The notes under the pieces are model-generated. The model was given only the letters and a program-made list of their open reading frames with translations. It searched no databases and was not told the DNA's origin. The translations under genes were made by a program, and so were the position numbers. Below, one piece after another: positions 17,401-26,522 of a stretch of DNA of 64,000 nucleotides. The DNA comes from Pseudorhodobacter wandonensis (GTDB lineage Bacteria; Pseudomonadota; Alphaproteobacteria; Rhodobacterales; Rhodobacteraceae). The stretch's first letter is position 1. Every line of letters begins with the position of its first letter. Location of the stretch: positions 248,001 through 312,000 of the forward strand of contig NZ_LGHT01000036.1 in assembly GCF_001202035.1 (NCBI RefSeq). Direction: 5' to 3'.

Positions 17401-17887
17401 ATTGGCAATAAAGGACGAATACGAAGTCGCGCGCCTGCATCTGGACAGCGTAAGCAAAGCACAAGCCGAATTTGATGGCACCCTGCGCCCCACATTCCAC
17501 CTTGCGCCACCCTTCATGCCCGGCCATGACGCCCTTGGCCGCCCGAAAAAGCGTGCATTCGGGCCGTGGATCATCCCTGTGTTCCGGTTGCTGGCCAAGA
17601 TGGCCCCGCTGCGCGGCACTGCGTTTGATCTGTTTGGCCGTACCGCCGAGCGCCGGATGGAACGCCGCCTGATTTCCCAATATGAGGCTGATATCGCTGA
17701 AATTATTGCCAGCTATACCCCGGCCAAGCAGGCCCTTGCCACCGAGATTGCCGAGTTGCCGCTTGCCATTCGCGGCTTTGGGCCGGTGAAACAGGCCAAT
17801 GTCGAGAAAACCGAAGCACGGCGCACGGCCTTGATGGCAAAGTGGCGGGATTCCGGCGGCGATGGTGCGGTTTTGGCTGCCGAATAG
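14489..17887 (+). CDS. Indolepyruvate ferredoxin oxidoreductase, fused alpha-beta subunits
   Basis: A 1132-residue fusion of the two IOR subunits, which oxidatively decarboxylates aryl (and some branched) 2-oxo acids to acyl-CoA in aromatic amino acid breakdown. Order: N-terminal pyrimidine-type domain with GTQALVRLMLMQ and GFCTGYRGSPLGA (residues 20-60), PYFCSGCPHNTS near 430 before the thiamine-binding domain with GGEGMNW, a cysteine-rich CEGCGDCGVQSNC iron-sulfur segment near 632, and a C-terminal gamma-type domain from about 710 (VVITGVGGTGVVTVGAIL). The GTG at 14489 is preceded by GGGGGAAAGCT. Single gene. Confidence 0.94.
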   Translation: MTKPEISLHDRFDLTKSPVLMNGTQALVRLMLMQKARDTQAGLNTAGFCTGYRGSPLGAVDQQMARAHADLAAADITFQPGLNEDLAATAIWGSQQAELRGQGKFDGVFGLWYGKGPGVDRSGDVMRHANMAGTSPHGGVIMALGDDHTGESSTTCHQSEWAAVDASIPVVSPAGVQEILDYGLYAYALSRFSGLWVGLKLMKDTVEATSVVDGRLDRMAFVQPDFPMPKGGLNIRLGDHWIPQEERLVNHKRFAAEAFSRANGMDRRVWGKPGAKIGLVAAGKNWLDLVHALALLGIDEPEAERLGITTYKVGQPWPLDMHGFHDWADGLDLIIVVEEKRKLIEVQIKEAIFDDRRGRRVWGGRKGSPEAEVLFPVPMSLDPMMIAAKLGGILIDEGRGSDHLKDALQRIDKASKSDNAQDIVARLPYFCSGCPHNTSTLLPKGARAGAGIGCHTMALWMDRGTSGLTHMGGEGMNWVGEAPFSNTEHVFQNLGDGTYNHSGILAIRGALNAGTNITYKILFNDAVAMTGGQHNEGDLTAYRIVAEVQAMGVKNIAVVYDPKEAVDLSRFPANVEKYTRDAIIDVQEKFSKISGVSVIVYIQTCAAEKRRRRKRGEFPDPDKRVFINTDICEGCGDCGVQSNCVSIVPVETELGRKRAIDQSSCNKDYSCVSGFCPSFLTLEGARVKKAATAEVVLPDLPEPALPSINGTFNVVITGVGGTGVVTVGAILAMAAHVDGKGAGMMEMAGLAQKGGAVHIHCRLANSPADISAIRVAVGEADTVIGGDLVVTAGAKTLGLMTTGRTGAVVNSHEIITGDFTRNTEFRIPSDRLKLSIEARLQDRATFFDATELAKSTLGDSIFSNMLVFGAAWQQGLIPLTYQAISRAITLNGSGPEQNLRAFNLGRWAVLHTDEVQRILTPNSAEPVDPIAYRATLLRAYGGENLEQRFLALVKSAPAALQKTVAKSYHKLLAIKDEYEVARLHLDSVSKAQAEFDGTLRPTFHLAPPFMPGHDALGRPKKRAFGPWIIPVFRLLAKMAPLRGTAFDLFGRTAERRMERRLISQYEADIAEIIASYTPAKQALATEIAELPLAIRGFGPVKQANVEKTEARRTALMAKWRDSGGDGAVLAAE

Positions 17888-17986
17888 CGCAAAGCCAAAG
17901 CAGGCCTTTCGCGCCCTTGCAACAGGGTCTATGCTCAGTCGATCCATTGGGGGGCGCGGTTCCCCCAAACCATAAAGGGCAAGACG

Positions 17987-18799
17987 ATGGCAGTTGGGGT
18001 TTTTGATAGTGGTCTGGGCGGTCTGACGGTGTTGGATGCGTTGGTAAAACGTATGCCGGATCAGGCGTTTATCTATCTGGGCGACAATGCCAACGCGCCC
18101 TACGGTACCCGCACCGCCGAGGACATTTATAACCTGACCTGTGCTGCGACCGAACGGCTTTGGGCCGAAGGCTGTGATCTGGTGATCTTGGCCTGCAACA
18201 CCGCATCAGCTGCGGCGCTAAAGCGGATGCAGGAAACATGGCTGCCCGCAAATAAGCGCGTCTTGGGGGTTTTCGTTCCAATGATTGAGGCTGTGACAGA
18301 ACGCCAATGGGGTGACAACTCGCCCCCGCGTGAGGTGGATGTGAAACATGTAGCGCTTTTTGCCACGCCTGCCACTGTGGCCAGTCGCGCCTTTCAACGC
18401 GAATTGGCCTATCGCGCGATTGGTGTGGATGTCGAGGCGCAACCCTGCGGCGGTGTGGTCGACGCGCTAGAGCAAGGCGATGAGATGCTGGCCGAGGCCT
18501 TGGTACACAGCCATGTCGAGGCATTGCTGCGCCGGATGCCCAAACCGCAGGCGGCCGTTTTGGGGTGCACCCATTACCCCTTGGTCGAGGCCGCCTTTGC
18601 CGATGCTTTGGGTAAGGATGTCAAAGTCTATTCGCAGCCGAAACTGGTTGCCGACGCGCTTGCCGATTATCTGAACCGCAGACCCGAAATGAAAGGGGCG
18701 GGGGGCGAGTCAAAGTTCCTGACCACAGGCGACCCGAAACGTGTAAGCAGCAAGGCCACCCAATTCCTGCGCCGGAAGATCAGTTTTGAGGCGGCATAG
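17987..18799 (+). CDS. murI: Glutamate racemase
   Basis: 270 residues. Converts L- to D-glutamate for peptidoglycan. It has the N-terminal [14 protein letters not shown], the first catalytic cysteine in LACNTASA and the second in [10 protein letters not shown], as well as [13 protein letters not shown]. Length and motif spacing are normal. It lies 99 bases after iorAB and 87 before ccmE on the same strand. Confidence 0.96.
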   Translation: MAVGVFDSGLGGLTVLDALVKRMPDQAFIYLGDNANAPYGTRTAEDIYNLTCAATERLWAEGCDLVILACNTASAAALKRMQETWLPANKRVLGVFVPMIEAVTERQWGDNSPPREVDVKHVALFATPATVASRAFQRELAYRAIGVDVEAQPCGGVVDALEQGDEMLAEALVHSHVEALLRRMPKPQAAVLGCTHYPLVEAAFADALGKDVKVYSQPKLVADALADYLNRRPEMKGAGGESKFLTTGDPKRVSSKATQFLRRKISFEAA

Positions 18800-18886
18800 G
18801 CGGCTGCTACACTACGCCCCATGCCCCCCTGTGTTCGGATGTGGTAAATTCCTGTCAATGAATCAGTGCCGAATCCCGGAGAGACT

Positions 18887-19330
18887 ATGAAAAGCCTGAA
18901 GAAAAAGCGTCGGATACAAGTTATCGTATTGGCCTTTGTTGCACTGGCCATTTCCACGGGTCTGATAGGCTACGGCTTGCGCGACGGTATCAATTTCTTT
19001 CGCGCGCCGGCTCAGGTGGCCTCTGACCCGCCGCCAGAAAATGAAACCTTTCGCCTTGGTGGGCTGGTTGCCGAAGGGTCAATTGTGCGTGGGCAGGGCG
19101 AAACAGTCACCTTTAGCGTGACCGATGGCGCGGCGACGATTCCGGTGTCCTTCACCGGTATTCTGCCCGATCTGTTTGATGAAAACCAAGGCATGGTTGG
19201 CACGGGCAAGCTGGTGAACGGCGTGTTTCAGGCCAGCGAGATTTTGGCCAAGCATGATGAAAGCTATATGCCCAAAGAGGTGATTGACGCGTTGAAAGAC
19301 CAAGGTGTCTACGTAGCACCGAACGGTTGA
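18887..19330 (+). CDS. ccmE: Cytochrome c maturation heme chaperone CcmE
   Basis: 147 residues, start MKSLKKKRRIQV with a basic N-terminus and one membrane helix (residues 10-30), then a periplasmic OB-fold with FRLGGLVAEGS and LPDLFDENQGMVGTGKL. The heme-binding histidine is in LAKHDESYMPKE, the HDExY motif. The start at 18887 is preferred over 18866 because CGGAGAG lies four to ten bases before it. CcmE carries heme to the CcmF/H ligase; other ccm genes are not in this window. Confidence 0.95.
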   Translation: MKSLKKKRRIQVIVLAFVALAISTGLIGYGLRDGINFFRAPAQVASDPPPENETFRLGGLVAEGSIVRGQGETVTFSVTDGAATIPVSFTGILPDLFDENQGMVGTGKLVNGVFQASEILAKHDESYMPKEVIDALKDQGVYVAPNG

Positions 19331-19341
19331 TTTGCGCGGAT

Positions 19342-19356
19342 TTAAGCAAGATTAAC
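19342..19356 (+). promoter_or_regulatory. Possible CtrA half-sites before the lysis genes
   Basis: TTAA (19342-19345), six bases, TTAAC (19352-19356); counted as TTTA-N7-TTAAC it matches the CtrA consensus TTAA-N7-TTAAC with one mismatch. It lies about 50 bases before the endolysin start. CtrA controls GTA lysis genes in Rhodobacter, so this is a sensible place, but the site is short and could be chance. Confidence 0.3.
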
Positions 19357-19407
19357 CCACTCTGACCGCCAAGCCGGGGGCTGTTTCCCCGGCGTAGGAG
19401 GCCAGAG

Positions 19408-20019
19408 ATGCAAACAGTCCAAGAGATTGCCCAAGACATCATCGCCCGAGAAGGCGGTTTTGTGAATGACGCCGATGATCCGGGTGGTGCCACGAAATAC
19501 GGTGTAACCATTCACACGTTGCAACGGTTGGGCGTCGATGTGAATGGCGATGGCGCGGTAGATGTGGCCGATGTCAAAGCCCTTGATCACGTTCAAGCCG
19601 TTGATATTTATATAGAACACTATTTCAAACGCCCTGGCATCGGCCAACTGCCCGAGGTGCTGCAAGCCTCGGTCTTTGATATGATGGTGAATGCCGGCAA
19701 TAACGCAGTAAAGCTGCTGCAACGCTTGCTGACCGATATGGGGTTTGCGTGCATTCCCGATGGCGCAATCGGGCCACAAACCATCAGTGCCGCCCAACGC
19801 GCGTTTGAGGCCGCCCCCGGCCATATCGCCGATGCCTATGCGATCGCGCGGCGCAATTACTACTACCGCCTTGCCGATGCCCGCCCCGCCAGCCGCAAAT
19901 ATGCGCGCAAGTTGGATGGCGGCAAAGGCGGCTGGATCACGCGGGCCGAGGAATTCATGGACCCGAAATACCGGCTGACCAATGCCGAACACAGCAAACG
20001 GGTGGCGGCATGGGGGTGA
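19408..20019 (+). CDS. GTA-type endolysin (GH108 N-acetylmuramidase)
   Basis: 203 residues with the GH108 start IAREGGFVNDADDPGGATKYGVT; Glu15 in the EGG motif is the expected catalytic residue. A DVNGDGAVDVADV loop near residues 47-59 looks like an EF-hand/dockerin-type calcium site. The C-terminal part from about 110 matches the putative peptidoglycan-binding domain (IPDGAIGPQTISAAQ). There is no signal peptide, so export would need the holin encoded directly downstream (10-base overlap). In Rhodobacter capsulatus an equivalent pair releases gene-transfer-agent particles. No other phage genes are nearby, which argues against a prophage. Confidence 0.88.
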   Translation: MQTVQEIAQDIIAREGGFVNDADDPGGATKYGVTIHTLQRLGVDVNGDGAVDVADVKALDHVQAVDIYIEHYFKRPGIGQLPEVLQASVFDMMVNAGNNAVKLLQRLLTDMGFACIPDGAIGPQTISAAQRAFEAAPGHIADAYAIARRNYYYRLADARPASRKYARKLDGGKGGWITRAEEFMDPKYRLTNAEHSKRVAAWG

Positions 20020-20492
20020 TTTCAAACCTGTTCGGCGGCGCAAATGCGGTGGCATCAATTGGCGGCGCGGTGCGTGATGTGGCCGAGGTGTTCACGCCCT
20101 CCGCCACCAAACAATTGGAGCTTTCGGCCGAGGCGCAAATGGCGGCGCTCCGCCAGCTTGGCGCCGAATATGCCGATCCGGGGTTGGGCTGGTTTGACCG
20201 GATGGTGAACGGGCTGAACCGCCTGCCGCGGCCCATGCTGGCCTTTGGCACTTTGGGGTTGTTCGTCTATGCGATGGTTGAACCTGTCAGTTTCGGCGAA
20301 CGTATGATCGGGCTCAATCTGGTGCCAGACCCGCTGTGGTGGTTGCTGGGCGCAGTCGTCGGGTTTTACTTTGGCGCGCGCGAGGCACATTATTTTCGCC
20401 GTACTGGCCCCGCCGTTCCTGCGCCATCCGATCCGGTGACAATCGACGCCGAGCCGAACCCGGCCCTGGCCGATTGGCGCGGTAAAACCTAG
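20010..20492 (+). CDS. GTA-type three-TM holin
   Basis: 160 residues. Residues 1-18 are hydrophobic with Gly/Ala, residues about 73-95 ([17 protein letters not shown]) and 108-128 ([20 protein letters not shown]) are membrane helices, matching the GTA holin family. It starts within the endolysin gene (10-base overlap), so the pair is translationally coupled. It would let the endolysin reach the cell wall in the lysing GTA-producing subpopulation. Confidence 0.85.
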   Translation: MGVISNLFGGANAVASIGGAVRDVAEVFTPSATKQLELSAEAQMAALRQLGAEYADPGLGWFDRMVNGLNRLPRPMLAFGTLGLFVYAMVEPVSFGERMIGLNLVPDPLWWLLGAVVGFYFGAREAHYFRRTGPAVPAPSDPVTIDAEPNPALADWRGKT

Positions 20493-20616
20493 ACCGCCGC
20501 GATATTTCATCGAAATATCCCTTGCTGACCCCTGTCGCACCTATGCTTGGTGCGGCGGGGCATTGACCCTGCGCTTGGGCTCTGGCATCCCAGTCCTGAT
20601 CCAAAGGACGGGACTG

Positions 20617-22359
20617 ATGAACCTTTTTTCTGATATTCGCACGCTTGTACTGGCTGAACTTGACTCAATGATGCAGGCGGGCGACTTGCCCGGCGGGCTG
20701 GAACTGGCTGCCGTAGCCGTTGAACCACCGCGCGATGCCAGCCACGGCGATATGGCGACCAATGCCGCGATGGTACTGGCCAAACCCGCAGGCATGGCCC
20801 CGCGTGCGATTGCTGAAAAACTGGCAGCGCGCCTGAAAACAGACCCGCGCATCGCATCGGTTGAGGTGGCAGGACCGGGGTTCTTGAACCTGTCCTTGGT
20901 GCCAGCCATTTGGGCCGATTTGCTGGCCGCTACCTTGCAAGAAGGGGCTGATTGCGGTCGCGGCGCTATTGGCGCGGGCGTCAAGGTCAACATCGAATTT
21001 GTCTCGGCCAACCCGACCGGCCCGATGCATGTGGGCCATGTGCGCGGTGCAGTGTTCGGCGATGCGCTGGCACGGCTTTTGGATTTTGCCGGCTATGACG
21101 TAACGCGCGAATATTACATCAACGATGGTGGCGCGCAGGTCGATGTTCTGGCCCGTTCCGCCTATGAACGCTACCGCGAGGCGATAGGGCTAGAGCCTGA
21201 AATCCGCGAAGGTCTTTACCCCGGTGATTACCTGATTCCCGTGGGCGAGGCGATGAAGGCCAAATGGGGCGAAAGCCTTTTGGACCAACCCGAAGAGGTC
21301 TGGCTGGAAGACGTGCGCAACTTTGCGACCGAAATGATGATGCAGATGATCCGCGAGGATCTGGCCGCCTTGAACGTGCAGATGGATGTCTACTCATCCG
21401 AAAAGGCGCTCTATGGCACTGGCCAGATCGAAGCCGCGATCAACACCCTGCGCGACATGGGCCTGATTTATGAAGGCACGCTAGAGCCGCCAAAAGGCAA
21501 GTTGCCCGATGATTGGGAAGCGCGTGAACAGACCTTGTTCCGCAGCACCGCGCATGGTGATGATGTTGACCGTCCGGTGATGAAATCGGATGGCGCGTGG
21601 ACCTATTTCGCACCTGATATTGCCTATCATTACAACAAGGTACAGCGCGGCTTTGATCAGCTGATCGACATTTTCGGCGCCGATCATGGTGGCTATGTCA
21701 AGCGGATGAAGGCAGCCGTGTCGGCCCTGTCGGGTGGCAAGGTTCCGCTGGATATCAAGTTGATCCAGCTGGTGAAACTGTGGAAAAACGGCGAGCCCTT
21801 TAAAATGTCGAAACGGGCAGGGACGTTTGTCACCCTGCGCGATGTCGTTGAACAGGTTGGCGCCGATGTGACCCGCTTTGTCATGCTGACCCGCAAAAAT
21901 GACGCGCCCTTGGATTTCGACTTTGCCAAGGTGCTGGAACAATCCAAAGACAACCCTGTGTTCTACGTCCAATACGCCAATGCGCGCATCAACTCGGTCA
22001 TGCGCAAGGCGATCGCGGCCGGCGTGGCTGTCGATGATGCCAGCCTTGCGGCTGCTGATCTGACACAACTGAACAACGCGGCCGAGATCAATCTTGCGAA
22101 AAAGATTGCCGAATGGCCGCGTCTGGTAGAAATCGCCGCCCGCGGGAATGAGCCGCACCGTGTCGCCTTTTACCTCTACGAGCTGGCCTCGGACCTGCAC
22201 GGATTGTGGAACCGCGCCAAGGATGAACCGGAATTGCGCTTTGTTCAGGATGATCCTGCAACAACACAAGTAAAAATTGCCCTTGCGCGGGCAACAGGCG
22301 TTGTGATTTCTGCCGGACTCGCTATTTTGGGCGTCACACCGGTTGAGGAAATGCGCTGA
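20617..22359 (+). CDS. argS: Arginyl-tRNA synthetase
   Basis: 580 residues, class I synthetase. Motifs: [20 protein letters not shown] with the HVGH version of HIGH, then YYINDGGAQ, and [15 protein letters not shown] with the KMSKS-type loop. N-terminal additional domain and C-terminal DALR anticodon domain ([12 protein letters not shown] onward) present. ATG at 20617 follows AAAGGACG; the frame extends to 20563 but homologs begin MNLF. It is the first gene of a same-strand run argS-SPOR-nagZ-scpA-scpB. Confidence 0.97.
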   Translation: MNLFSDIRTLVLAELDSMMQAGDLPGGLELAAVAVEPPRDASHGDMATNAAMVLAKPAGMAPRAIAEKLAARLKTDPRIASVEVAGPGFLNLSLVPAIWADLLAATLQEGADCGRGAIGAGVKVNIEFVSANPTGPMHVGHVRGAVFGDALARLLDFAGYDVTREYYINDGGAQVDVLARSAYERYREAIGLEPEIREGLYPGDYLIPVGEAMKAKWGESLLDQPEEVWLEDVRNFATEMMMQMIREDLAALNVQMDVYSSEKALYGTGQIEAAINTLRDMGLIYEGTLEPPKGKLPDDWEAREQTLFRSTAHGDDVDRPVMKSDGAWTYFAPDIAYHYNKVQRGFDQLIDIFGADHGGYVKRMKAAVSALSGGKVPLDIKLIQLVKLWKNGEPFKMSKRAGTFVTLRDVVEQVGADVTRFVMLTRKNDAPLDFDFAKVLEQSKDNPVFYVQYANARINSVMRKAIAAGVAVDDASLAAADLTQLNNAAEINLAKKIAEWPRLVEIAARGNEPHRVAFYLYELASDLHGLWNRAKDEPELRFVQDDPATTQVKIALARATGVVISAGLAILGVTPVEEMR

Positions 22360-22428
22360 TACAAGCGGCCGCTGGTGTGCAAACAGGCAAGACAGCGTAG
22401 GTTAATCCCTGCGCAGTGAGGCAAGAGC

Positions 22429-23361
22429 ATGGCAGACTTTGAATTCGACAGCGGTGAGGGCGCACCAGTTGGGTTGGCCGGGCGCACGACCCGCATCATG
22501 TCCATTGTGGGGGCGTTAACCTCAGTCGCATTGGTGGTGGGGATGGCCTATTGGGGCTATCGGCTTGCTGTGCGCGATGTGACCGGTATTCCGGTTGTGC
22601 GCGCGCTTGAAGGGCCGATGCGGGTTTCGCCCGATGATCCGGGGGGCGTGATTGCCGATCACCAAGGGTTATCCGTCAACGCAGTCGCAGCCGAAGGCGG
22701 TGCCTCGGCACCGGCAGATCAGCTTGTTCTGGCTCCGGCTCCGATTGGCCTTAGCGATGATGACCCGACTGCCAGCATGGTGGCGACGGCCCCCGATGGT
22801 TCGGCCCCCTTGCAGACGGCGGATGCGCCGCCCGTCACCGATGTCGACGAATCCGGTGCCAACACATTGCAAATAGTCGGCTTCGATGAAAACACCGATG
22901 TTTCGGCCCTTGCCGATGCGCTGAGCGAAGGTGCCGTACCGCTTTCTGCAGATATTGATATCACGCTGAATACCGATCCTGCGCCGGTCGTTTCCTTGCC
23001 CAAAGGGGCATTGGCCGAATCGCCAAGGCCACGCGCGCGTCCGTTTGGCGTGGTCGTCGCGGCAGCAGCAGCGCCGGTCAGCAAGGAAATCAGCGGCGAG
23101 GGACTGGCCTCTGGCACGCGGCTGGTGCAACTCGGCGCTTTTGACAGTGAAGAGATTGCGCGCAACGAATGGGATCGGCTTGCCGGCAAATTCGCGGATT
23201 TGCTGACCGATAAAACGCGCATCGTACAGGCGGCGCAAAGCGGGGGGCGAACCTTCTACCGTTTGCGCGCATTGGGCTTTGAAGACGAAGCAGATTCCCG
23301 CCGCTTTTGTTCGGCCTTGGTGGCAGAACGCGCGGCATGTATCCCCGTGGCCGTGCGATGA
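22429..23361 (+). CDS. SPOR-domain membrane protein
   Basis: 310 residues. One membrane helix at about 22-48 (MSIVGALTSVALVVGMAYWGYRL region), a long Ala/Pro/Asp-rich periplasmic linker, and a C-terminal SPOR domain from about 222 (GTRLVQLGAFDSEEIARNEW to RRFCSALVAERAACIPV). SPOR domains bind denuded septal peptidoglycan, so a role at the division site or in wall remodelling is likely. The next gene, nagZ, overlaps its stop as ATGA, fitting a wall-turnover operon. Confidence 0.88.
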   Translation: MADFEFDSGEGAPVGLAGRTTRIMSIVGALTSVALVVGMAYWGYRLAVRDVTGIPVVRALEGPMRVSPDDPGGVIADHQGLSVNAVAAEGGASAPADQLVLAPAPIGLSDDDPTASMVATAPDGSAPLQTADAPPVTDVDESGANTLQIVGFDENTDVSALADALSEGAVPLSADIDITLNTDPAPVVSLPKGALAESPRPRARPFGVVVAAAAAPVSKEISGEGLASGTRLVQLGAFDSEEIARNEWDRLAGKFADLLTDKTRIVQAAQSGGRTFYRLRALGFEDEADSRRFCSALVAERAACIPVAVR

Positions 23362-24386
23362 GCGCGTCAATTTGCGCGACCATTCTGGGGTGTCTCGGGC
23401 CAGTGCTGACCGCGCGTGAGGCTGCGTTTTTTCGCGCGGCCAATCCGTGGGGCTTTATCCTTTTTGCCCGAAATGTCGAAAGCCCGGCGCAGCTGCGCGA
23501 TTTGACAGCAGATCTGCGGGATAGCGTTGGCCGCGATGCCCCGATTTTCATCGATCAGGAAGGTGGGCGCGTACAGAGGATGCGGGCGCCGCATTGGACC
23601 GAATGGTTGCCGCCGCTGGATATGGTTGAAATCGTGACCGCGCACGCACCACAAGGGCAGGGCCTTGCTGCCGCCTGCCGCGCTATGGAATTGCGCTACC
23701 GCATCATCGCAGCCGAGCTGCGCGGCGTCGGCATTGACGCAAACTGCGCGCCTTGCCTTGATGTCGCCAGCGCCCAAACTCATGATTTTCTGCGCAACCG
23801 CTGCTTTTCAGATAGCGCCGAAGTCGTGGCACAGCTTGGCCGTGCCGCGGCCAATGGCCATTTGGCGGGCGGCGTGTTGCCGGTGGTCAAACATATGCCG
23901 GGCCACGGCCGCGCGCAGCTTGACAGCCACAAGGCCTTGCCCACCGTGACGGCCACGCGTGCTGAGCTGGAGGCCCATGATTTTGTGCCCTTCAAGGCGC
24001 TGAATGACCTGCCGATGGCGATGACCGCGCATATCATCTACACTGATATTGACGCCGGACAGCCCGCTACGACCTCGGCCAAAATGGTAGATGTTATGCG
24101 CAATGAGATCGGCTTTGGTGGTCTGATCATGTCGGATGACCTGTCGATGAACGCGCTTTCGGGCAGCTTGGGCGAACGCGCAAGCGCGACCATTGCGGTC
24201 GGCATCGATCTTGCGCTGCATTGCAACGGTGACCCTGCCGAAATGGCGGCAGTTGTTGCCGGTGCAGGCACGATGACCACCGCTGCCATGGCCCGTGCTA
24301 CCCATGCCCTTGCCGCCCGCCGCATCCCCGAAACAGTTGACATTGCCGCCCTGCAAGCCGACCTTTCGGGCTATATCAGCGGGTAG
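23358..24386 (+). CDS. nagZ: Beta-N-acetylhexosaminidase NagZ
   Basis: 342 residues, family GH3. It removes N-acetylglucosamine from peptidoglycan muropeptides in the cytoplasm. Motifs: RAANPWGFILFARN, FIDQEGGRVQRM, the substrate-binding KHMPGHGRAQLDSHKALP and the nucleophile Asp in LIMSDDLSMNAL. The ATG at 23358 overlaps the SPOR gene stop (ATGA); the longer frame start at 23307 lies inside that gene. Confidence 0.94.
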   Translation: MSASICATILGCLGPVLTAREAAFFRAANPWGFILFARNVESPAQLRDLTADLRDSVGRDAPIFIDQEGGRVQRMRAPHWTEWLPPLDMVEIVTAHAPQGQGLAAACRAMELRYRIIAAELRGVGIDANCAPCLDVASAQTHDFLRNRCFSDSAEVVAQLGRAAANGHLAGGVLPVVKHMPGHGRAQLDSHKALPTVTATRAELEAHDFVPFKALNDLPMAMTAHIIYTDIDAGQPATTSAKMVDVMRNEIGFGGLIMSDDLSMNALSGSLGERASATIAVGIDLALHCNGDPAEMAAVVAGAGTMTTAAMARATHALAARRIPETVDIAALQADLSGYISG

Positions 24387-24390
24387 GGCG

Positions 24391-25200
24391 ATGGCAGAGG
24401 ATTGGGCCGAAGGGCAAACTGGGGCGCAAGAAAAGCTAAGCATCGCCGAACGGCTTGCCGCCGAGGCGCTGATCGTTGATGTCGACGGTTTCGAAGGCCC
24501 GCTTGACCTGCTGCTTACCCTGAGCCGCACCCAAAAGGTTGATCTGCGCAAAATATCTGTGCTGCAGCTGGCCGAACAATATCTGCTTTTTGTCAACAAA
24601 GCCGGTGCTTTACGTATTGAGCTTGCTGCGGATTATCTGGTGATGGCGGCCTGGCTTGCCTATCTGAAATCACGGTTGTTGCTGCCGCCCGATCCCACCG
24701 ACGAAGGCCCCAGCGCCGAAGACCTCGCCGCGCATTTGGCCTTTCAGCTGGAACGCCTGCAAGCGATGCGCGAAGCCGCCGCACAGTTGATGGCCCGCGA
24801 CCAAAAGGGCCGCGATTTCTTTGCCCGTGGCCTGCCCGAAGATGTAACCCGCCGCAAAAAGATCAGCTATTCCGCAACCTTGCTTGATTTGATGCAGGCC
24901 TATGCCCGCATCCGAACCCGCGATGATTTCCGCCCCTTTGTCATGGATCGCAAGAATATCTTTACCATGGAAGAGGCGCTTGAACGTCTGCGCGGCATGC
25001 TTGGCTATGCTGGCCAATGGACCGACCTGACCAGCTGGCTGCCCCCGGGCTGGGAAACCAACCCGGCACGCCGCCGTTCGGCCACCGCTGCGCATTTCGC
25101 CGCCATTCTGGAACTGGCCAAAGCGGGCCAGCTAGAGGTGCGGCAAGGCGAAACCTTTGCGCCGATTCAGGTACGCAAACGCGAAGGGGGCCGCGCATGA
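24391..25200 (+). CDS. scpA: Segregation and condensation protein ScpA
   Basis: 269 residues, kleisin subunit of the SMC-ScpAB complex that compacts and segregates chromosomes. The N-terminal motif VDGFEGPLDLLLTLSRTQKVDL is typical, followed by LADYLVMAAWLAYLKSRLLLP. The ATG at 24391 (MAEDWAEG) directly follows the nagZ stop; the frame extends back to 24295 inside nagZ. scpB overlaps its stop as ATGA. Confidence 0.95.
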   Translation: MAEDWAEGQTGAQEKLSIAERLAAEALIVDVDGFEGPLDLLLTLSRTQKVDLRKISVLQLAEQYLLFVNKAGALRIELAADYLVMAAWLAYLKSRLLLPPDPTDEGPSAEDLAAHLAFQLERLQAMREAAAQLMARDQKGRDFFARGLPEDVTRRKKISYSATLLDLMQAYARIRTRDDFRPFVMDRKNIFTMEEALERLRGMLGYAGQWTDLTSWLPPGWETNPARRRSATAAHFAAILELAKAGQLEVRQGETFAPIQVRKREGGRA

Positions 25201-25829
25201 CGACCAATGACAGCCTGTTTGCTGCCCCGCCACAGGCCGAACAGGAACGCATGATCGAGGCCGTGCTTTTTGCCAGCGCCGAGCCTGTGACACTGGCCGA
25301 ACTGATCGCCCGCCTGCCGCATGGCTGTGATGCCGCCGAGGCGCTGGTTACGCTGCGCAGACGCTATGAAGGGCGCGGCGTGCAGCTGGTAAAGGTGGGT
25401 GATGCCTATGCCTTTCGCACTGCGCCAGACCTAGGCCACCTGATGCACAAGGAATCGGTCGAGGCGCGCAAACTGTCACGCGCAGCGATCGAAACGCTTG
25501 CCATCGTTGCCTATCACCAACCCGTCACCCGCGCCGAGATCGAGGAAATTCGCGGCGTCGCCGTATCGCGCGGCACCGTCGATCAGTTGATCGAGCTGGA
25601 ATGGATTCGCTTTGGCCGCCGCCGTATGACGCCGGGCCGGCCGATTACCTTTGTCGTGACCGAGGGGTTTCTTGATCATTTTGGCCTCGAATCCGCCCGC
25701 GATTTGCCGGGGCTCAAGGAACTGCGCGCGGCAGGCTTGCTCGATAACCGCCCAAGTTTCGCGCCTTCCAACCCACAAGATGACGATGACGAAGACCAGT
25801 CAGGCCAAAGCGAATTGTTTGAAGATTAA
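25197..25829 (+). CDS. scpB: Segregation and condensation protein ScpB
   Basis: 210 residues with two winged-helix domains: MIEAVLFASAEPVTLAEL and LSRAAIETLAIVAYHQPVTRAEIEEIRGV, the ScpB signature. A C-terminal acidic tail (DDDDEDQSGQSELFED) is present. The start ATG overlaps the scpA stop, so the two kleisin-complex proteins are translationally coupled. Confidence 0.96.
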   Translation: MTTNDSLFAAPPQAEQERMIEAVLFASAEPVTLAELIARLPHGCDAAEALVTLRRRYEGRGVQLVKVGDAYAFRTAPDLGHLMHKESVEARKLSRAAIETLAIVAYHQPVTRAEIEEIRGVAVSRGTVDQLIELEWIRFGRRRMTPGRPITFVVTEGFLDHFGLESARDLPGLKELRAAGLLDNRPSFAPSNPQDDDDEDQSGQSELFED

Positions 25830-25832
25830 TCC

Positions 25833-26027
25833 GTGGACCGCATCATAAACATGCTTATCAATCAGGTTGTTCGCCGCTTTGTGACTATCGGTGTGAAAAA
25901 GGGCATCAACCATTTCGCAGCAAAGGGTAAACCTGTGCAACCTGGCCAACCGCACACCAATGCGGCGCGCGAAACTGCCAAGCGTGCCCGCCAAGCCGCC
26001 AAAATTACGCGTCGTTTAGGGCGTTAA
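25833..26027 (+). CDS. Basic 64-residue protein after scpB
   Basis: GTG at 25833, three bases after the scpB stop, opens a 64-codon frame: MDRIINMLINQVVRRFVTIG and a strongly basic C-terminus (ETAKRARQAAKITRRLGR). Close spacing suggests coupling to scpB. I recognise no family; the charge suggests nucleic acid or membrane-surface binding. The last 12 bases overlap the 3' end of the next gene on the opposite strand. Confidence 0.65.
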   Translation: MDRIINMLINQVVRRFVTIGVKKGINHFAAKGKPVQPGQPHTNAARETAKRARQAAKITRRLGR

Positions 26028-26474
26028 GCGCATCCCGAAAATCTGGTCTTGCACTGCAAGCACTTCGGGCGGCAACGCGTCCAGCGGGTACAGATTGGAC
26101 CCACGCGAAAAGCTGTTAACGTTGGAAATGCTCCACTCTACCTGAACTTGGTGGCCGGCATGTGGCGCGCCTTGCTGCAGGCTAAGGTCTGTCGCTACGG
26201 CCTTAACCGCCGCCCCGATCAAACCAATTTGCGCCGGATCCAATGGCACAACCTTATCCTCTTCCTCTGGCGTGGCCGAGGTGAAAATCCGCATTCCGTC
26301 CTCAAACATCTCCATAACTTGCGCAGATTTGGGCTCGTCCTCCTCACCCTCAGGCCAAAGCATGAAATACAGGTTCAGCTCGGCCGGCGCATCGGGTGCG
26401 GGCAAATCATCCGTTTGCGCCGCAAGGGGCAGGGCGCTGGCAAGCAAAAGGCAAAGGGCGAATATGTGTTTCAT
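26016..26474 (-). CDS. Exported protein of unknown function
   Basis: 152 residues starting at the ATG at 26474 with a clear Sec signal peptide (MKHIFALCLLLASALPLAAQ, cleavage expected after AAQ or nearby). The mature part is acidic, with VMEMFEDGMRIFTSATPEEED in the middle and no Cys. No family recognised. Convergent with the scpB-linked mini-gene with a 12-base 3' overlap. Confidence 0.75.
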   Translation of the reverse strand: MKHIFALCLLLASALPLAAQTDDLPAPDAPAELNLYFMLWPEGEEDEPKSAQVMEMFEDGMRIFTSATPEEEDKVVPLDPAQIGLIGAAVKAVATDLSLQQGAPHAGHQVQVEWSISNVNSFSRGSNLYPLDALPPEVLAVQDQIFGMRLTP

Positions 26475-26522
26475 AACGCCACATTTGCCGAGGCGATGCG
26501 AAAAAGCAAATGACAAATCGCG

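Noticed and set aside
19408-20492. Prophage remnant
   Set aside because: Only endolysin and holin are present, flanked by housekeeping genes (murI, ccmE, argS); no capsid, tail, integrase or repressor genes. GTA lysis pair is the better explanation.
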